64,000 nt of DNA. Source: Xanthobacteraceae bacterium. GTDB lineage: Bacteria > Pseudomonadota > Alphaproteobacteria > Rhizobiales > Xanthobacteraceae. Of this stretch, positions 43,141-52,124 are shown in pieces. The stretch lies in NCBI GenBank assembly GCA_022844205.1, contig JALHMF010000001.1, forward strand, positions 457,013 to 521,012, written 5' to 3'. The notes under the pieces were generated by a model. The model saw nothing but the letters and a program-made list of their open reading frames with translations. It was not told the DNA's origin and made no database searches. The first letter of the stretch is position 1. Each line of letters starts with the position of its first letter. The position numbers and the translations under genes are program-made.

Positions 43141-45120
43141 CTACCACCCGCCGCCGCCACCTCCGCCGCCGCCTCCGCCCGAGCCGCCGCCACCTCCGCC
43201 GCTCGAAAACCCGGACGAGCCGGAAGACGAGGGCGGGATCGCGCTCGCCAGCGCGCTGGAGGTGGCTGCAACGGTCGAACTCACCACATTGCCGAAATTG
43301 CCACCCGACCAGTTGCCGCCGGTGTTCCAGCGCGGCTGGTAGTGCGCCGAAGGATCGTCGTTCGGGTAGGCTTTCTGCAGGGCCGCGGCGAATGCGTTGG
43401 ACCACGGCTTCTCCACGTCGAGCGCCACGGCATAGGGCAGGATCTGCTCGAAACGTTCGGCGGTGATTTCCGGCGCGCCGGTATTGAGGCGCGGGGATTC
43501 CGCCGTTTCCAGATACATGCGGAAGCCAGCGATCTGGTCCATCAGCGGACGGCCCACAGCAGTCGGCGCCCGCATCAGATAGAGGAACATCCCGTTCAGC
43601 ATCGCAAAGCTGGAAACGAGCACGAACGGAAACGGGTGTTCGGCGATTCCCTGCAGCACCGCCGGCAACAGCGCAATACTGCTCGCCCATACCACGCTGA
43701 GCATCTTGCTGATCACGAAGCCGATGAAGCCGAGCACGAACAGCAGTTTGAGCGCCCGCGCTACTTCAAAATGTCCACTCAGGGCACCGAACAGGGCGCG
43801 CAGAAGCGGGATCACGAATGCACCGAGAAAAACGCTGATGAACATCATGAAGATCAGGAGTCCAAAATCGGTTTCCTGCAGGCCGCCCAGAAAAATCACG
43901 GCCAATACGGATGCGATGGTGAGGGCGATGCCCGCAAGGTTGTAGCCAAGATTCAGCCGGAAGAATTTGTTCTTGCCTTCACCCTCGATGGCTTCCTGAA
44001 AATCATCGCCGACCGATTTGACCGCTTTTCCATTGGCGCGCGTGATCTCGGCGTTGCCGCCTTCGCTCGTCACCCAGGTAAAAATCGCGCGCTCGGCCGG
44101 GGGCAGCGAGGCTCGCCCATCGGGCGTCTTCGCGATGGATCGCAGCGTAAGCTTGCCGTCCTTGTTGTCGAAGAGAAGCATCCCGCGCACGGCGAGCGAG
44201 AGTGCCGACGCCGTGAACGCGCGCCATTTGTCGCCGCCCAGTCCCCAGTTGTAGATGTAAGCGGCGAGCGCCGGCGAAATGTTCTTGGGCGGATAGAACA
44301 GCGGAATGATCGTGCCGCCCTTGGGATCGCGGCCGACTTTCAGCCACGCCCAGAAATAAAACGCAGACACGAGCAGAAAGCCGGCACCGGCCAGAATCCA
44401 GTTCCGGTAATCCAGAAAATTGTACCAGAGCTGTTGCGCCGCACTCGGCGGATTGATGGCGCCTTGCGGATAGGCGGCAACGATGGTGAAGCCTTGTGCC
44501 GGCGGCAGCGAGCGCGTCGTATCCACGACGAGCGCGTTGTCGGCGCCGACCTGTCCGCGCCAGTCTTTGCCTTGCTCGCCGTACCGTCCGGTGTAGGCGG
44601 TCCAGCGTTCGGGCGAAACGCCCGGCAACTCGACGCGCACGGAGGCGCGTTCGATCGTGAAATTCCACGCATTGCCGGTGACGTTCCAGTACAGCTCCGG
44701 CTTGCCTTCGAACCAGCGGATCTGCCGGCCGGTCTCGTAGGTGAACTGATAGGTGTAGCTTCCGGGACGAAGCAGCACGTTCTCTTCGCCCGCATAGATG
44801 CGGATGTTGTTGCCCTGCTTGCGCGTGAAATAGGGCTCCGGCTTTCCATCGCGGGTGACCGCGGTCACCCTGAACGTCACTTCGCGAAGCTTTTTGTCGC
44901 GATCCTCGAACATCAGCGGAAACTCGCGGTAGATGCCGCGCTTGATCTGCGCCCCCTCGGCGCGCACGCGGATCGTCTCGGTGACCGTGAGCGTGCCGTC
45001 TTTGCTAAGGCGAACGAGCTGGTCGTAGCGCTGGATGACTTCAACAGCGCTTGCGGCACCTGCAAACAGGATTACCGTGAGAAAAGCTGCCGCCGCAAAA
45101 ATCGGAAACCGCCGCTTCAT
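43141..45120 (-). CDS. DUF2207 membrane protein
   Basis: 659 residues. Signal peptide at 1–25 (ILFAGAASAVEV). The extracytoplasmic DUF2207 domain (about 26–225) contains IQRYDQLVRLSKDGTLTVTE and YREFPLMFEDRD. A transmembrane helix at about 240–260 (GAGFLLVSAFYFWAW) is followed by a cytoplasmic part and further hydrophobic helices at about 395–520. The C-terminus is a Ser/Gly run ending in GGGGW, typical of this family. It follows the second LemA gene by 11 bp; LemA–DUF2207 is a recurrent pair. The function is unknown. Confidence 0.92.
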   Translation of the reverse strand: MKRRFPIFAAAAFLTVILFAGAASAVEVIQRYDQLVRLSKDGTLTVTETIRVRAEGAQIKRGIYREFPLMFEDRDKKLREVTFRVTAVTRDGKPEPYFTRKQGNNIRIYAGEENVLLRPGSYTYQFTYETGRQIRWFEGKPELYWNVTGNAWNFTIERASVRVELPGVSPERWTAYTGRYGEQGKDWRGQVGADNALVVDTTRSLPPAQGFTIVAAYPQGAINPPSAAQQLWYNFLDYRNWILAGAGFLLVSAFYFWAWLKVGRDPKGGTIIPLFYPPKNISPALAAYIYNWGLGGDKWRAFTASALSLAVRGMLLFDNKDGKLTLRSIAKTPDGRASLPPAERAIFTWVTSEGGNAEITRANGKAVKSVGDDFQEAIEGEGKNKFFRLNLGYNLAGIALTIASVLAVIFLGGLQETDFGLLIFMMFISVFLGAFVIPLLRALFGALSGHFEVARALKLLFVLGFIGFVISKMLSVVWASSIALLPAVLQGIAEHPFPFVLVSSFAMLNGMFLYLMRAPTAVGRPLMDQIAGFRMYLETAESPRLNTGAPEITAERFEQILPYAVALDVEKPWSNAFAAALQKAYPNDDPSAHYQPRWNTGGNWSGGNFGNVVSSTVAATSSALASAIPPSSSGSSGFSSGGGGGGSGGGGGGGGGGGW

Positions 45121-45131
45121 TGCGCGCTCCG

Positions 45132-45689
45132 TTAGAGACTGACTTGCGGCACCGCCGCTTCCTTCGCGTCGGAAAGCTGGAAATAGTCGCGCGGCGTGAA
45201 GCGGAAGATTGCAGCGACGACATTGCTCGGTACCTGCTCGACCTCCGTGTTCAAGTTGCGGACAGCACCATTGTAATAGCGCCGTGACAATTGCAGTTCG
45301 TCTTCGACGGCTTTGAGATCGCGCTGCAATTCGAGAAAATTTCCGCTCGCCTTCAGGTCGGGATAGGCCTCTGCAATTACAACCAGCTTGCCGAGCGCCA
45401 TCGCCAGCGCGTTCTCGGCTTTCGCGCGCCCTTCCACATCGCCGGCAGGAAGCGACATCGCGGCACCGCGCAATTCCGTCACGCGCTGAAGCAACTCCCG
45501 CTCATGCGAGGCGTAGCCCTTCACGGCGTTGACCAGATTGGGGATGAGATCGCTCCGCCGCTTGAGCTGCACGTCGATGCCGCTCCAGGCTTCGTTCACA
45601 AGCTGGCGCAGCCGGATCAGTTTGTTGAAAAGAAAAATAACGTAGAGCGCGACCGCTCCCGCAACGGCCCATAAAATCCACTGTGACAT
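45132..45689 (-). CDS. LemA family protein (second copy)
   Basis: 185 residues. One N-terminal helix (ILWAVAGAVALYVIFLFNKL), then the LemA core: EAWSGIDVQLKRRSDLIPNL, AVKGYASHERELLQRVTEL and YPDLKASGNFLELQRDLKAV. It is a diverged paralogue of the copy at 31301, and here it is paired with DUF2207 rather than with the M48 peptidase. It sits between glyQ and the DUF2207 gene on the minus strand, in an operon-like order. Confidence 0.92.
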   Translation of the reverse strand: MSQWILWAVAGAVALYVIFLFNKLIRLRQLVNEAWSGIDVQLKRRSDLIPNLVNAVKGYASHERELLQRVTELRGAAMSLPAGDVEGRAKAENALAMALGKLVVIAEAYPDLKASGNFLELQRDLKAVEDELQLSRRYYNGAVRNLNTEVEQVPSNVVAAIFRFTPRDYFQLSDAKEAAVPQVSL

Positions 45690-45748
45690 GCGCGCGTATT
45701 CTCCGCTGGAGTTGCGGAACTATATCTGTCCGCAAGCCGCCGCGCCAA

Positions 45749-46666
45749 TCAGGTGCCGCCGCCTTCGGTCTTCAGCCAGGCTTCCCCACAGGCTTTTGCC
45801 AGTTCGCGCACGCGCAGAATGTAACTCTGTCGTTCGGTGACGGAAATCACCCCGCGCGCATCGAGCAGGTTGAAAACGTGGCTGGCCTTGATGCACTGGT
45901 CGTAGGCGGGCAGGGCGAGTTCATGCTTGTCGCCCTTGTTGCCGGTCGCGAGAAGTTTCTTGCACTCCTCCTCGTGGTCCTTGAAGTGCCGGAACAGCAT
46001 TTCGGTGTCGGCATATTCAAAATTGTAACGCGAATATTCCTGTTCGGCCTGTTTGAACACGTCGCCGTAGGTGACTTTTTCGGCGCCGTCGCGTCCGTTG
46101 AAGTTGAGATCGAACACGTTTTCCACGCCCTGCACATACATCGCGAGGCGCTCGAGGCCGTAGGTCAATTCACCCGAAACCGGCGCGCATTCAAAACCGG
46201 CGACCTGCTGGAAATAGGTGAACTGCGAGACTTCCATCCCGTCGCACCAGCATTCCCAGCCAAGACCCCATGCGCCGAGTGTCGGGCTTTCCCAGTCGTC
46301 CTCGACAAAGCGGATGTCGTGCAGTTTCGCATCGACGCCGATGGCGGCGAGCGATTGCAGATAGAGGTCCTGCAGGTTTTCCGGCGAAGGCTTCAGGATG
46401 ACCTGATACTGATAATAATGTTGCAACCGGTTCGGATTCTCGCCGTAGCGCCCGTCCTTCGGCCGTCGCGAAGGCTGTACATAGGCCGCCTTCCAGTGCT
46501 TCGGCCCGAGCGCGCGCAGGGTCGTCGCCGGATGAAACGTGCCGGCACCCACTTCCATGTCGTAGGGCTGCAAGATCACGCAGCCCTGCTCCGCCCAGAA
46601 TTTCTGGAGCGCGAGGATGAGGCCCTGAAAAGAGCGCGTCGGATCGAGAGGATTTGATTCGGGCAT
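45749..46666 (-). CDS. glyQ: Glycyl-tRNA synthetase alpha subunit
   Basis: 305-residue catalytic alpha subunit, a class II aminoacyl-tRNA synthetase. [20 protein letters not shown] is the family start, and [35 protein letters not shown] and [19 protein letters not shown] are signature segments. It works with GlyS (40393–42651). In many rhizobia glyQ and glyS are closer together; here LemA, DUF2207 and the DUF559 cassette lie between them on the same strand. Confidence 0.96.
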   Translation of the reverse strand: MPESNPLDPTRSFQGLILALQKFWAEQGCVILQPYDMEVGAGTFHPATTLRALGPKHWKAAYVQPSRRPKDGRYGENPNRLQHYYQYQVILKPSPENLQDLYLQSLAAIGVDAKLHDIRFVEDDWESPTLGAWGLGWECWCDGMEVSQFTYFQQVAGFECAPVSGELTYGLERLAMYVQGVENVFDLNFNGRDGAEKVTYGDVFKQAEQEYSRYNFEYADTEMLFRHFKDHEEECKKLLATGNKGDKHELALPAYDQCIKASHVFNLLDARGVISVTERQSYILRVRELAKACGEAWLKTEGGGT

Positions 46667-46732
46667 ATGCGAAGCAGTCGAAAAGTGGCCGGACCCTAGG
46701 GAGGAGGGGCGCTTAAATCAAGCTTCGCTGGA

Positions 46733-48730
46733 TTACTCGTAAGCGAGTGCCGCCACCGGATCCATGCGCGCGGCCTTGCGCGCGGGCAGGTAGCCGAACA
46801 GCAGTCCCGTGGCGAAGGCGCAGGTGAAGGCAAGAATCGCGGGCAGCACGGAAAATACGACCGCAACGTCGAAGGCCTTGCAGATCGCCGCGGTCGCAAG
46901 ACCCGCGGCGACGCCCACCAGTCCGCCGATGCCGCACACCACCAGCGCCTCGGTGTTGAACTGCAGGAGGATGTTGCTCGTGCGCGCACCCGTCGCCATG
47001 CGGATGCCGATCTCGCGCGTGCGCTCGGTGACGCTGACGAGCATGATGTTCATGACACCGATGCCGCCTACAAGCAGCGAGATCGCGGCCACGGAACCCA
47101 GCAATATCGTGAGGGTCTGCTGGGTCGCGACTGCGGCCTCCAGGATCGATGCCGTGTTGCGGATCTGGAAGTCCTCGACCTTGTGGCGGCTGATCAGGAG
47201 CCGCTTGATGTCTTCTTCCGTGGTGTTTCCCGCCGAGGCATCGGTGACGAGCACAGTGATCGTGTTCAGGTAGCGCCGCCCGAACAGCCGCATGTAGCCG
47301 GTCGAAAGCGGGATCAGCACCATGTCGTCCTGATCCGCACCCCACGGTGTCGCGCCCTTGCTCGCGAGCACGCCGGCGATTTCATAGGGCACGTTCTTGA
47401 TCAGGATATATTGCCCGGTCGGATCGCGCTGGTCGGGAAAAAGATTGTCCGCAACCGTCTTGCCGAGCACGGCCACGGGCGTGTAGCCGCGCACGTCGCT
47501 TTCCGTGAACATGCTGCCCGCCATTAGCGGCCATTCTCGCGATACGACATAGGCGGGCCAGACGCCGACGATATTCGTGTAGGCATCGACCCCGTTTGCG
47601 CGCACGGTCGCTCGCTGCGAGCGTTCCGGTGACGCGGTTTCGATATTCGGCAATTCGGCAATCGCTTCGGCGTCCTCCTGCACGAGGGTTGCATTGTCGC
47701 CGCTCACGCGCACGCGCGGCGCGCCCGGGCGAACGACGAGCAGGTTCGTGCCCATCGATGAAATTCGCTCAAGCACCTGCTGCTTGGAGCCGTCGCCGAT
47801 GGCGAGCATCGCCACCACGGCGGCTACACCAATGACAACACCAAGCAGCGTGAGCGCGGTGCGGAAAATGTTGGCGCGCATCGAGCGCAACGCCATTTTT
47901 ACCGCTTCGACGAAATCCGGCAGCAGCCGGTTCGGCACATCGATGTCGATGGCGGGCGCTTTCACGGAGGCCGGCTTGACTGACTTTACTTTCCGCTTGT
48001 CCTCGACGATGCGGCCGTCGGCGATGCGGATGATGCGCTCGGCGTGCTCGGCCACATCCGGGTCGTGGGTAATCAGCAAAATTGTTCTGCCGTCACGATG
48101 GAGTTCGGCAAGCAGCTTCAGCAATTCCTCGCCCGAGCGGCTGTCGAGCGCTCCGGTCGGCTCGTCGGCGAGCACCACGGGCGCTTCGTTCATGAGCGCA
48201 CGCGCGATGGATACGCGCTGCTGCTGGCCGCCGGACAATTCGGAAGGTTTATGTTCGACGCGGTCGGCGAGGCCAAGCCGCGCGAGCAGTTCGCGCGCCC
48301 GCTCGGCGCGTTCGTGCTTCGGCCATCCCGCATAGATGGCGGGAATTTCCACGTTCTCGGCGGCGGTCACATCCGAGAGAAGATTGAAGCGCTGAAACAC
48401 GAAACCGAAGGTGCGGCTGCGGAGTGCGGCGAGTTGATCGGAGTTCAGCGTCGAGACGTCGTAACCGGCGACGCGATAGGTGCCGGTGGTCGGCCGGTCG
48501 AGGCAGCCGAGAATATTCATGAGCGTCGACTTGCCGGAGCCGGACGGCCCCATGATCGCGACGTATTCGCCGGCGTCGATGCGCAAGGTCGCTTCGTCAA
48601 GCGCGCGGATGACACCTTCGCCGCTTGGATAGAGACGGCTGACGTTGTCCAGCTCAATCAGCGCGCTGCCGCGGACTTGCTCTTCCGCCGGCTTGGGCTT
48701 CTCCAGATCGCTGGTGCGCACCGGCTTCAC
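46733..48730 (-). CDS. macB: MacB-type ABC transporter (ATPase fused to permease)
   Basis: 665 residues. N-terminal ABC domain: Walker A GPSGSGKST (61–69), Q-loop FVFQRFNLL, signature LSGGQQQR (about 164–171), Walker B VVLADEPTG. Then a transmembrane helix (TALTLLGVVIGVAAVVAM, about 295–315), a large periplasmic domain with FtsX/MacB_PCD features, and three C-terminal helices. It exports antibiotics, lipids or peptides with MacA and an outer-membrane TolC partner. macA is 2 bp upstream on the same strand. TolC is not in the window. Confidence 0.93.
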   Translation of the reverse strand: MKPVRTSDLEKPKPAEEQVRGSALIELDNVSRLYPSGEGVIRALDEATLRIDAGEYVAIMGPSGSGKSTLMNILGCLDRPTTGTYRVAGYDVSTLNSDQLAALRSRTFGFVFQRFNLLSDVTAAENVEIPAIYAGWPKHERAERARELLARLGLADRVEHKPSELSGGQQQRVSIARALMNEAPVVLADEPTGALDSRSGEELLKLLAELHRDGRTILLITHDPDVAEHAERIIRIADGRIVEDKRKVKSVKPASVKAPAIDIDVPNRLLPDFVEAVKMALRSMRANIFRTALTLLGVVIGVAAVVAMLAIGDGSKQQVLERISSMGTNLLVVRPGAPRVRVSGDNATLVQEDAEAIAELPNIETASPERSQRATVRANGVDAYTNIVGVWPAYVVSREWPLMAGSMFTESDVRGYTPVAVLGKTVADNLFPDQRDPTGQYILIKNVPYEIAGVLASKGATPWGADQDDMVLIPLSTGYMRLFGRRYLNTITVLVTDASAGNTTEEDIKRLLISRHKVEDFQIRNTASILEAAVATQQTLTILLGSVAAISLLVGGIGVMNIMLVSVTERTREIGIRMATGARTSNILLQFNTEALVVCGIGGLVGVAAGLATAAICKAFDVAVVFSVLPAILAFTCAFATGLLFGYLPARKAARMDPVAALAYE

Positions 48731-48732
48731 GC

Positions 48733-49932
48733 TCAGAATTTCCGGAAGCCGAGCGGTCGCTGCTGGCCCGGAACGGGCTCGTCGCCGCCGATTACCAGTT
48801 TGTCGCCCACCTCCAACCCGCTCTTCACTTCGGCGAACTGGCGATTGGTGATGCCGACGCGCACGCGTTTTGTGACGATGCCGTCGGAAGTCTGCACGCG
48901 CGCGCTATAGGCGCCATCTCCGCCGCGCGGCGACGGCGTCAGGGCAGCCATCGGCGCCAGCGGCACATTCTCCGCATTGCCGAGTACGAAGAACACCTGC
49001 GCCGTCATGTTGGTCATCAGCAGGCGTTCCTTGTTCGGTACGTCGATCAGCACGTTATAGAGAACGACGTCGTTCAGCACATCGGGTGTCGGATAGATCT
49101 GGTTGACGGTGCCCTTGAAGCGCTGGTCGGGCATGCCGAGGGTCGTGAAGTAAACCGCCATGCCTGGCTTCACGCGCGGAATGTCGGATTCGGCAACCTG
49201 CGCCCATACCGTCATCGTATCGAGATCGGCGATCCGCAGGATGATCGGCGCGGTCTGGTTCGCGTTCAGCGTCTGCCCTTCGAAGGCGACCTGCTGCACG
49301 ACGGTGCCGGACATCGGGGCGTTGATTTTGGTGTAGCCGAGATTGGCGATGTCGCCTTCAAGGGTGGCTTCGGTCTGTTTGATCTGCGCCTTCAGGGAAT
49401 CGATTTTGGCTTCGGTGATTTTCATCGCAGCCATGGTGGCTTCGGCGGCGTCCTTGCTGGTCGCGTTCGTGATGAGCAATTGCTGCGAACGATTGCTGCG
49501 GGCGCGATCGAGCACAAGCTGCGCTTCCGATTGCGCAAGCTGCGCTTTCAGGTTGTCGACCTGCGCGCGGTTGCCGAGCACTTTTGTCTGATACACCGTC
49601 GGGTCGATCTCCGCGATCAGCTTTCCTTGCTCGACCACTTCGCTGATTACGACATGAACCTTGCGGAGCTGGCCGGAAACCTGCGTGCCGACATCGACAA
49701 ACGTTTTCGGTCTCACTTGTGCGACAGCGGTCACCGTGCGTTCGATGTTGCCGCGCGTGACCTGCTCGGTGCGGACCACCGTTTCCGTGCCACCGCGAAA
49801 GCGGCTGACGCCGAAAATGATCATCACGATAATGGCGAAGAGGCCAACGACCTGAAGCAGCAGCCGGTTCTTGCCGAATAGCCCGGCCGGCGCTTTCGGC
49901 TTCGTTTCGGGTTTATCGAGTTTTTGCAGCAT
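48733..49932 (-). CDS. macA: MacA-type periplasmic adaptor protein
   Basis: 399 residues. A transmembrane anchor (about residues 26–44, LLLQVVGLFAIIVMIIFGV) is followed by barrel-sandwich, coiled-coil hairpin (AQSEAQLVLDRARSNRSQQL region, about 130–195) and beta-barrel domains. NAPMSGTVVQQVAFEGQTL is the lipoyl-like half. The C-terminal part ends VIGGDEPVPGQQRP. It connects MacB with an outer-membrane channel. It precedes macB in one operon. Confidence 0.92.
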   Translation of the reverse strand: MLQKLDKPETKPKAPAGLFGKNRLLLQVVGLFAIIVMIIFGVSRFRGGTETVVRTEQVTRGNIERTVTAVAQVRPKTFVDVGTQVSGQLRKVHVVISEVVEQGKLIAEIDPTVYQTKVLGNRAQVDNLKAQLAQSEAQLVLDRARSNRSQQLLITNATSKDAAEATMAAMKITEAKIDSLKAQIKQTEATLEGDIANLGYTKINAPMSGTVVQQVAFEGQTLNANQTAPIILRIADLDTMTVWAQVAESDIPRVKPGMAVYFTTLGMPDQRFKGTVNQIYPTPDVLNDVVLYNVLIDVPNKERLLMTNMTAQVFFVLGNAENVPLAPMAALTPSPRGGDGAYSARVQTSDGIVTKRVRVGITNRQFAEVKSGLEVGDKLVIGGDEPVPGQQRPLGFRKF

Positions 49933-49937
49933 GGCGG

Positions 49938-50126
49938 TCAGGATTTCCCCGGCCGGTACTCGCCCGTAACCGGATCGCGCTCGAGCTTCTCGACCGGCCG
50001 CTCGACGAGTTCACCGCCGCGGATATCGTCCAAATCCGCATTGGCCTTGCGCGCGGCCGCGGCAAAAATCTTCGCGAGCGCGATTGCGCCGATTGCACCG
50101 AGGGCCCAGGCGATCACCGGAGGCAT
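49938..50126 (-). CDS. Small membrane protein with ERDPVTGEYRPG tail
   Basis: 62 residues from the ATG at 50126. One hydrophobic helix (PPVIAWALGAIGAIALAKIF), then a hydrophilic tail GGELVERPVEKLERDPVTGE ending RPGKS. It lies 5 bp upstream of macA, so co-transcription with macAB is likely. Short rhizobial proteins with this tail are known as conserved hypotheticals; function unknown. Confidence 0.7.
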   Translation of the reverse strand: MPPVIAWALGAIGAIALAKIFAAAARKANADLDDIRGGELVERPVEKLERDPVTGEYRPGKS

Positions 50127-50148
50127 GGCATCTTTCCTTCGCGCATCA

Positions 50149-51009
50149 TTATAGCCCGTATCTCGACCAGAGGCTGCGGGCTTCAACCGTGGAAATCAGC
50201 GTTTCCGCCCAGTTTGCGCCCGGCATTTCCGTGGTGGCGCCCCGCATGCGCCGGAACAGCGAAGCGGGTGCTGCGATCAGCGGGGTTGATACTTTTTTCC
50301 CGAAGCGCTTCCTCAGCGTCCCACGCAGGTCGCCGATTTCGTCGACGAGCCCGAGTTCATGGGCCTTTTTCCCGCTCCAGAACTCCCCGGAGAACAGGGC
50401 TTTTTCTTGGCCCTTCAATTTGCCGCCGCGGCTCTCCTTTACGAGCGCGATGAAGTGCTCGTGAATCTCTTTTTGCAGGGCTTCGAGGCGCTTCACGTCC
50501 TCCGGATTTTCCGGCTTGAACGGATCGAGCGTCACCTTGCGTTCGCCCGCCGTATAAACGCGCCGCTCCACGCCGAGCTTCTCCATCAGGCGCTCGAATC
50601 CAAAGCTCGCCGAGACGACGCCGATGGAACCGACAATGGAAGAGACGTCGGCCACGATCTCGTCGCCCGCGCAGGCGATCATGTAGCCGCCCGACGCCGC
50701 GGCATCCTCGACGAAAACGAACACCTTGCGCTTCTTCTCTTCGGACAGTGCGCGGATGCGCTGATAGATGAGATGTGACTGCACCGGCGAACCGCCGGGC
50801 GAGTTGATGACGATCGCCACCGCCTTCGCGTTCTTGACGGCGAAAGCGCGTTCAAGCTGCTTGGAAACGGACGCGAGCGTCATCCCGGGCATCAGCGGCG
50901 ACACCGATCCGATCACGCCGGAAAGGCGCACGACCGGCACGACGGCTTTGCGCGGGCGCATCCAGCGCGGAATATAGGGAGCGATGGATTTCAAAATCGA
51001 ACGAAACAT
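50149..51009 (-). CDS. S49-family peptidase (SppA-like)
   Basis: 286 residues from the ATG at 51009. The serine-peptidase region contains VAIVINSPGGSPVQSHLIYQ and the nucleophile Ser in EDAAASGGYMIACAGDEI (about residues 120–137), followed by SSIVGSIGVVS and the catalytic Lys of RRVYTAGERKVTLDPF. A single-domain S49 protein; signal peptide peptidases of this type degrade cleaved signal peptides in the inner membrane. No clear transmembrane helix precedes the domain in this start. It is upstream of the small membrane protein and macAB. Confidence 0.9.
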   Translation of the reverse strand: MFRSILKSIAPYIPRWMRPRKAVVPVVRLSGVIGSVSPLMPGMTLASVSKQLERAFAVKNAKAVAIVINSPGGSPVQSHLIYQRIRALSEEKKRKVFVFVEDAAASGGYMIACAGDEIVADVSSIVGSIGVVSASFGFERLMEKLGVERRVYTAGERKVTLDPFKPENPEDVKRLEALQKEIHEHFIALVKESRGGKLKGQEKALFSGEFWSGKKAHELGLVDEIGDLRGTLRKRFGKKVSTPLIAAPASLFRRMRGATTEMPGANWAETLISTVEARSLWSRYGL

Positions 51010-51100
51010 TTTCCCTCGAAGGTTGGCCTTTACCCGTCTCAAATAGGCATCGGGAATCGCTAGCACAACAAAGCTGAACGGATAGGTTCAGTGCGCCACC

Positions 51101-51919
51101 TTACGAAGATTTAATCGTGCCGGATCGCGCGCCCTGCGCTTCGTCGAGCGATAGGCCCTGCCGCAACACGGCCTTCGCCTGTTCCGTCTGATTGCCTTTG
51201 TCGTCGGCAAGCAGGAAACCCGGGCGAAAGGCCGGCGCCGAGCGTCGCCCCTTGATTGCGCGCACGATCAGCCGGATCGCCGGGCCTTGCGGGCGCGAAT
51301 GGACGGGGATGATTTCAGCGGCCCCGAATCTGCCTTCCAGCGTGGCGACAATCGTCCCGATCGCTTCCGGCCGGTGGATCATCACCAGCGTTCCGTTCGG
51401 CCACAGCAGCCGGGTCGCGCATTGCACCCAGCCGTCGAGATCGCTGTCGGGAGCGGAATGCGCCTTCTTGCGCGACTTGTCCGGTGAAGTGCGGTTGCGC
51501 GATGGATCGTTGAACGGTGGATTCATGATGACGAGTTCGGCGCTGCCGGGTTCGACCTGTTTCAGGCCTTTGGATTTTCCCGCGCGCTCGATGCTGCCGC
51601 GTAACGCCTGCACGCGCTCGCTGAAGCCGTTGCGTTTTGCGTTTTCTCGCGCGAGTTTAACGAGGTTCGCATCGATTTCCAGGAGCGTGACGTTTTGCGT
51701 GGCGCCCCGCGCGAGCAAGGCAAGTCCGGCAGCTCCGGCGCCCGCGCCGAGATCGACCGCATGCCAGATCTTGGAAGGCGCCGCCGCCGCGAGCAGCATC
51801 GCGTCATGACCCGAACGGTGTCCACGCGCCGGCTGAAACAGCTTCAGCTTGCCGCCGAGAAACGCATCGTCGGTGACGGCGAACGGGAATTCTATTTGCT
51901 TAGGGCTGCGGGAGGGCAT
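51101..51919 (-). CDS. Methyltransferase resembling tRNA1(Val) A37 N6-methyltransferase
   Basis: 272 residues. SAM-binding motif VDLGAGAGAAGLALLARG (about 55–72) and the N6-adenine-type catalytic motif NPPFND (about 134–139, VIMNPPFND) place it with TrmN6/YfiC. The N-terminal DDAFLGGKLKLFQPARGHRSG is the typical lead-in. Overlaps the DUF2007 gene by 20 bp. The tRNA target is inferred from the family. Confidence 0.85.
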   Translation of the reverse strand: MPSRSPKQIEFPFAVTDDAFLGGKLKLFQPARGHRSGHDAMLLAAAAPSKIWHAVDLGAGAGAAGLALLARGATQNVTLLEIDANLVKLARENAKRNGFSERVQALRGSIERAGKSKGLKQVEPGSAELVIMNPPFNDPSRNRTSPDKSRKKAHSAPDSDLDGWVQCATRLLWPNGTLVMIHRPEAIGTIVATLEGRFGAAEIIPVHSRPQGPAIRLIVRAIKGRRSAPAFRPGFLLADDKGNQTEQAKAVLRQGLSLDEAQGARSGTIKSS

Positions 51920-52124
51920 CTTGGAGGCCCGCGTCCGTCAGGATTTGGCGCGCACGGCCGATCTTTTCGGCGTTGACCATCACCCGCCGGGGCAGGGCGC
52001 CGATCGAACCTTCCATCACGCTCATGTTCTGGTCGGCGATGAAATACTCGATTGCTGCACCCTTCAGCAAAGCCTCGATGGCGGTAATGAGCACTGCATC
52101 GTTGGTGCGCAGCAGTTCGGTCAT
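51900..52124 (-). CDS. DUF2007 small protein
   Basis: 74 residues matching the DUF2007 'putative signal transducing' domain: MTELLRTNDAVLITAIEALL, EYFIADQNMSVMEGSIGALP and the C-terminal RRVMVNAEKIGRARQIL. Start overlaps the glycosyltransferase stop (ATGA at 52121–52124), and its 3' end overlaps the methyltransferase start. The order glycosyltransferase–DUF2007–methyltransferase is conserved in related genomes. The function is unknown. Confidence 0.88.
   Translation of the reverse strand: MTELLRTNDAVLITAIEALLKGAAIEYFIADQNMSVMEGSIGALPRRVMVNAEKIGRARQILTDAGLQDALPQP

Noticed and set aside
43067..43342. Proline-rich plus-strand frame (PPPPPPPP run)
   Set aside because: It is the reverse complement of the Gly-rich C-terminus of DUF2207 plus a family C repeat, not an independent protein.
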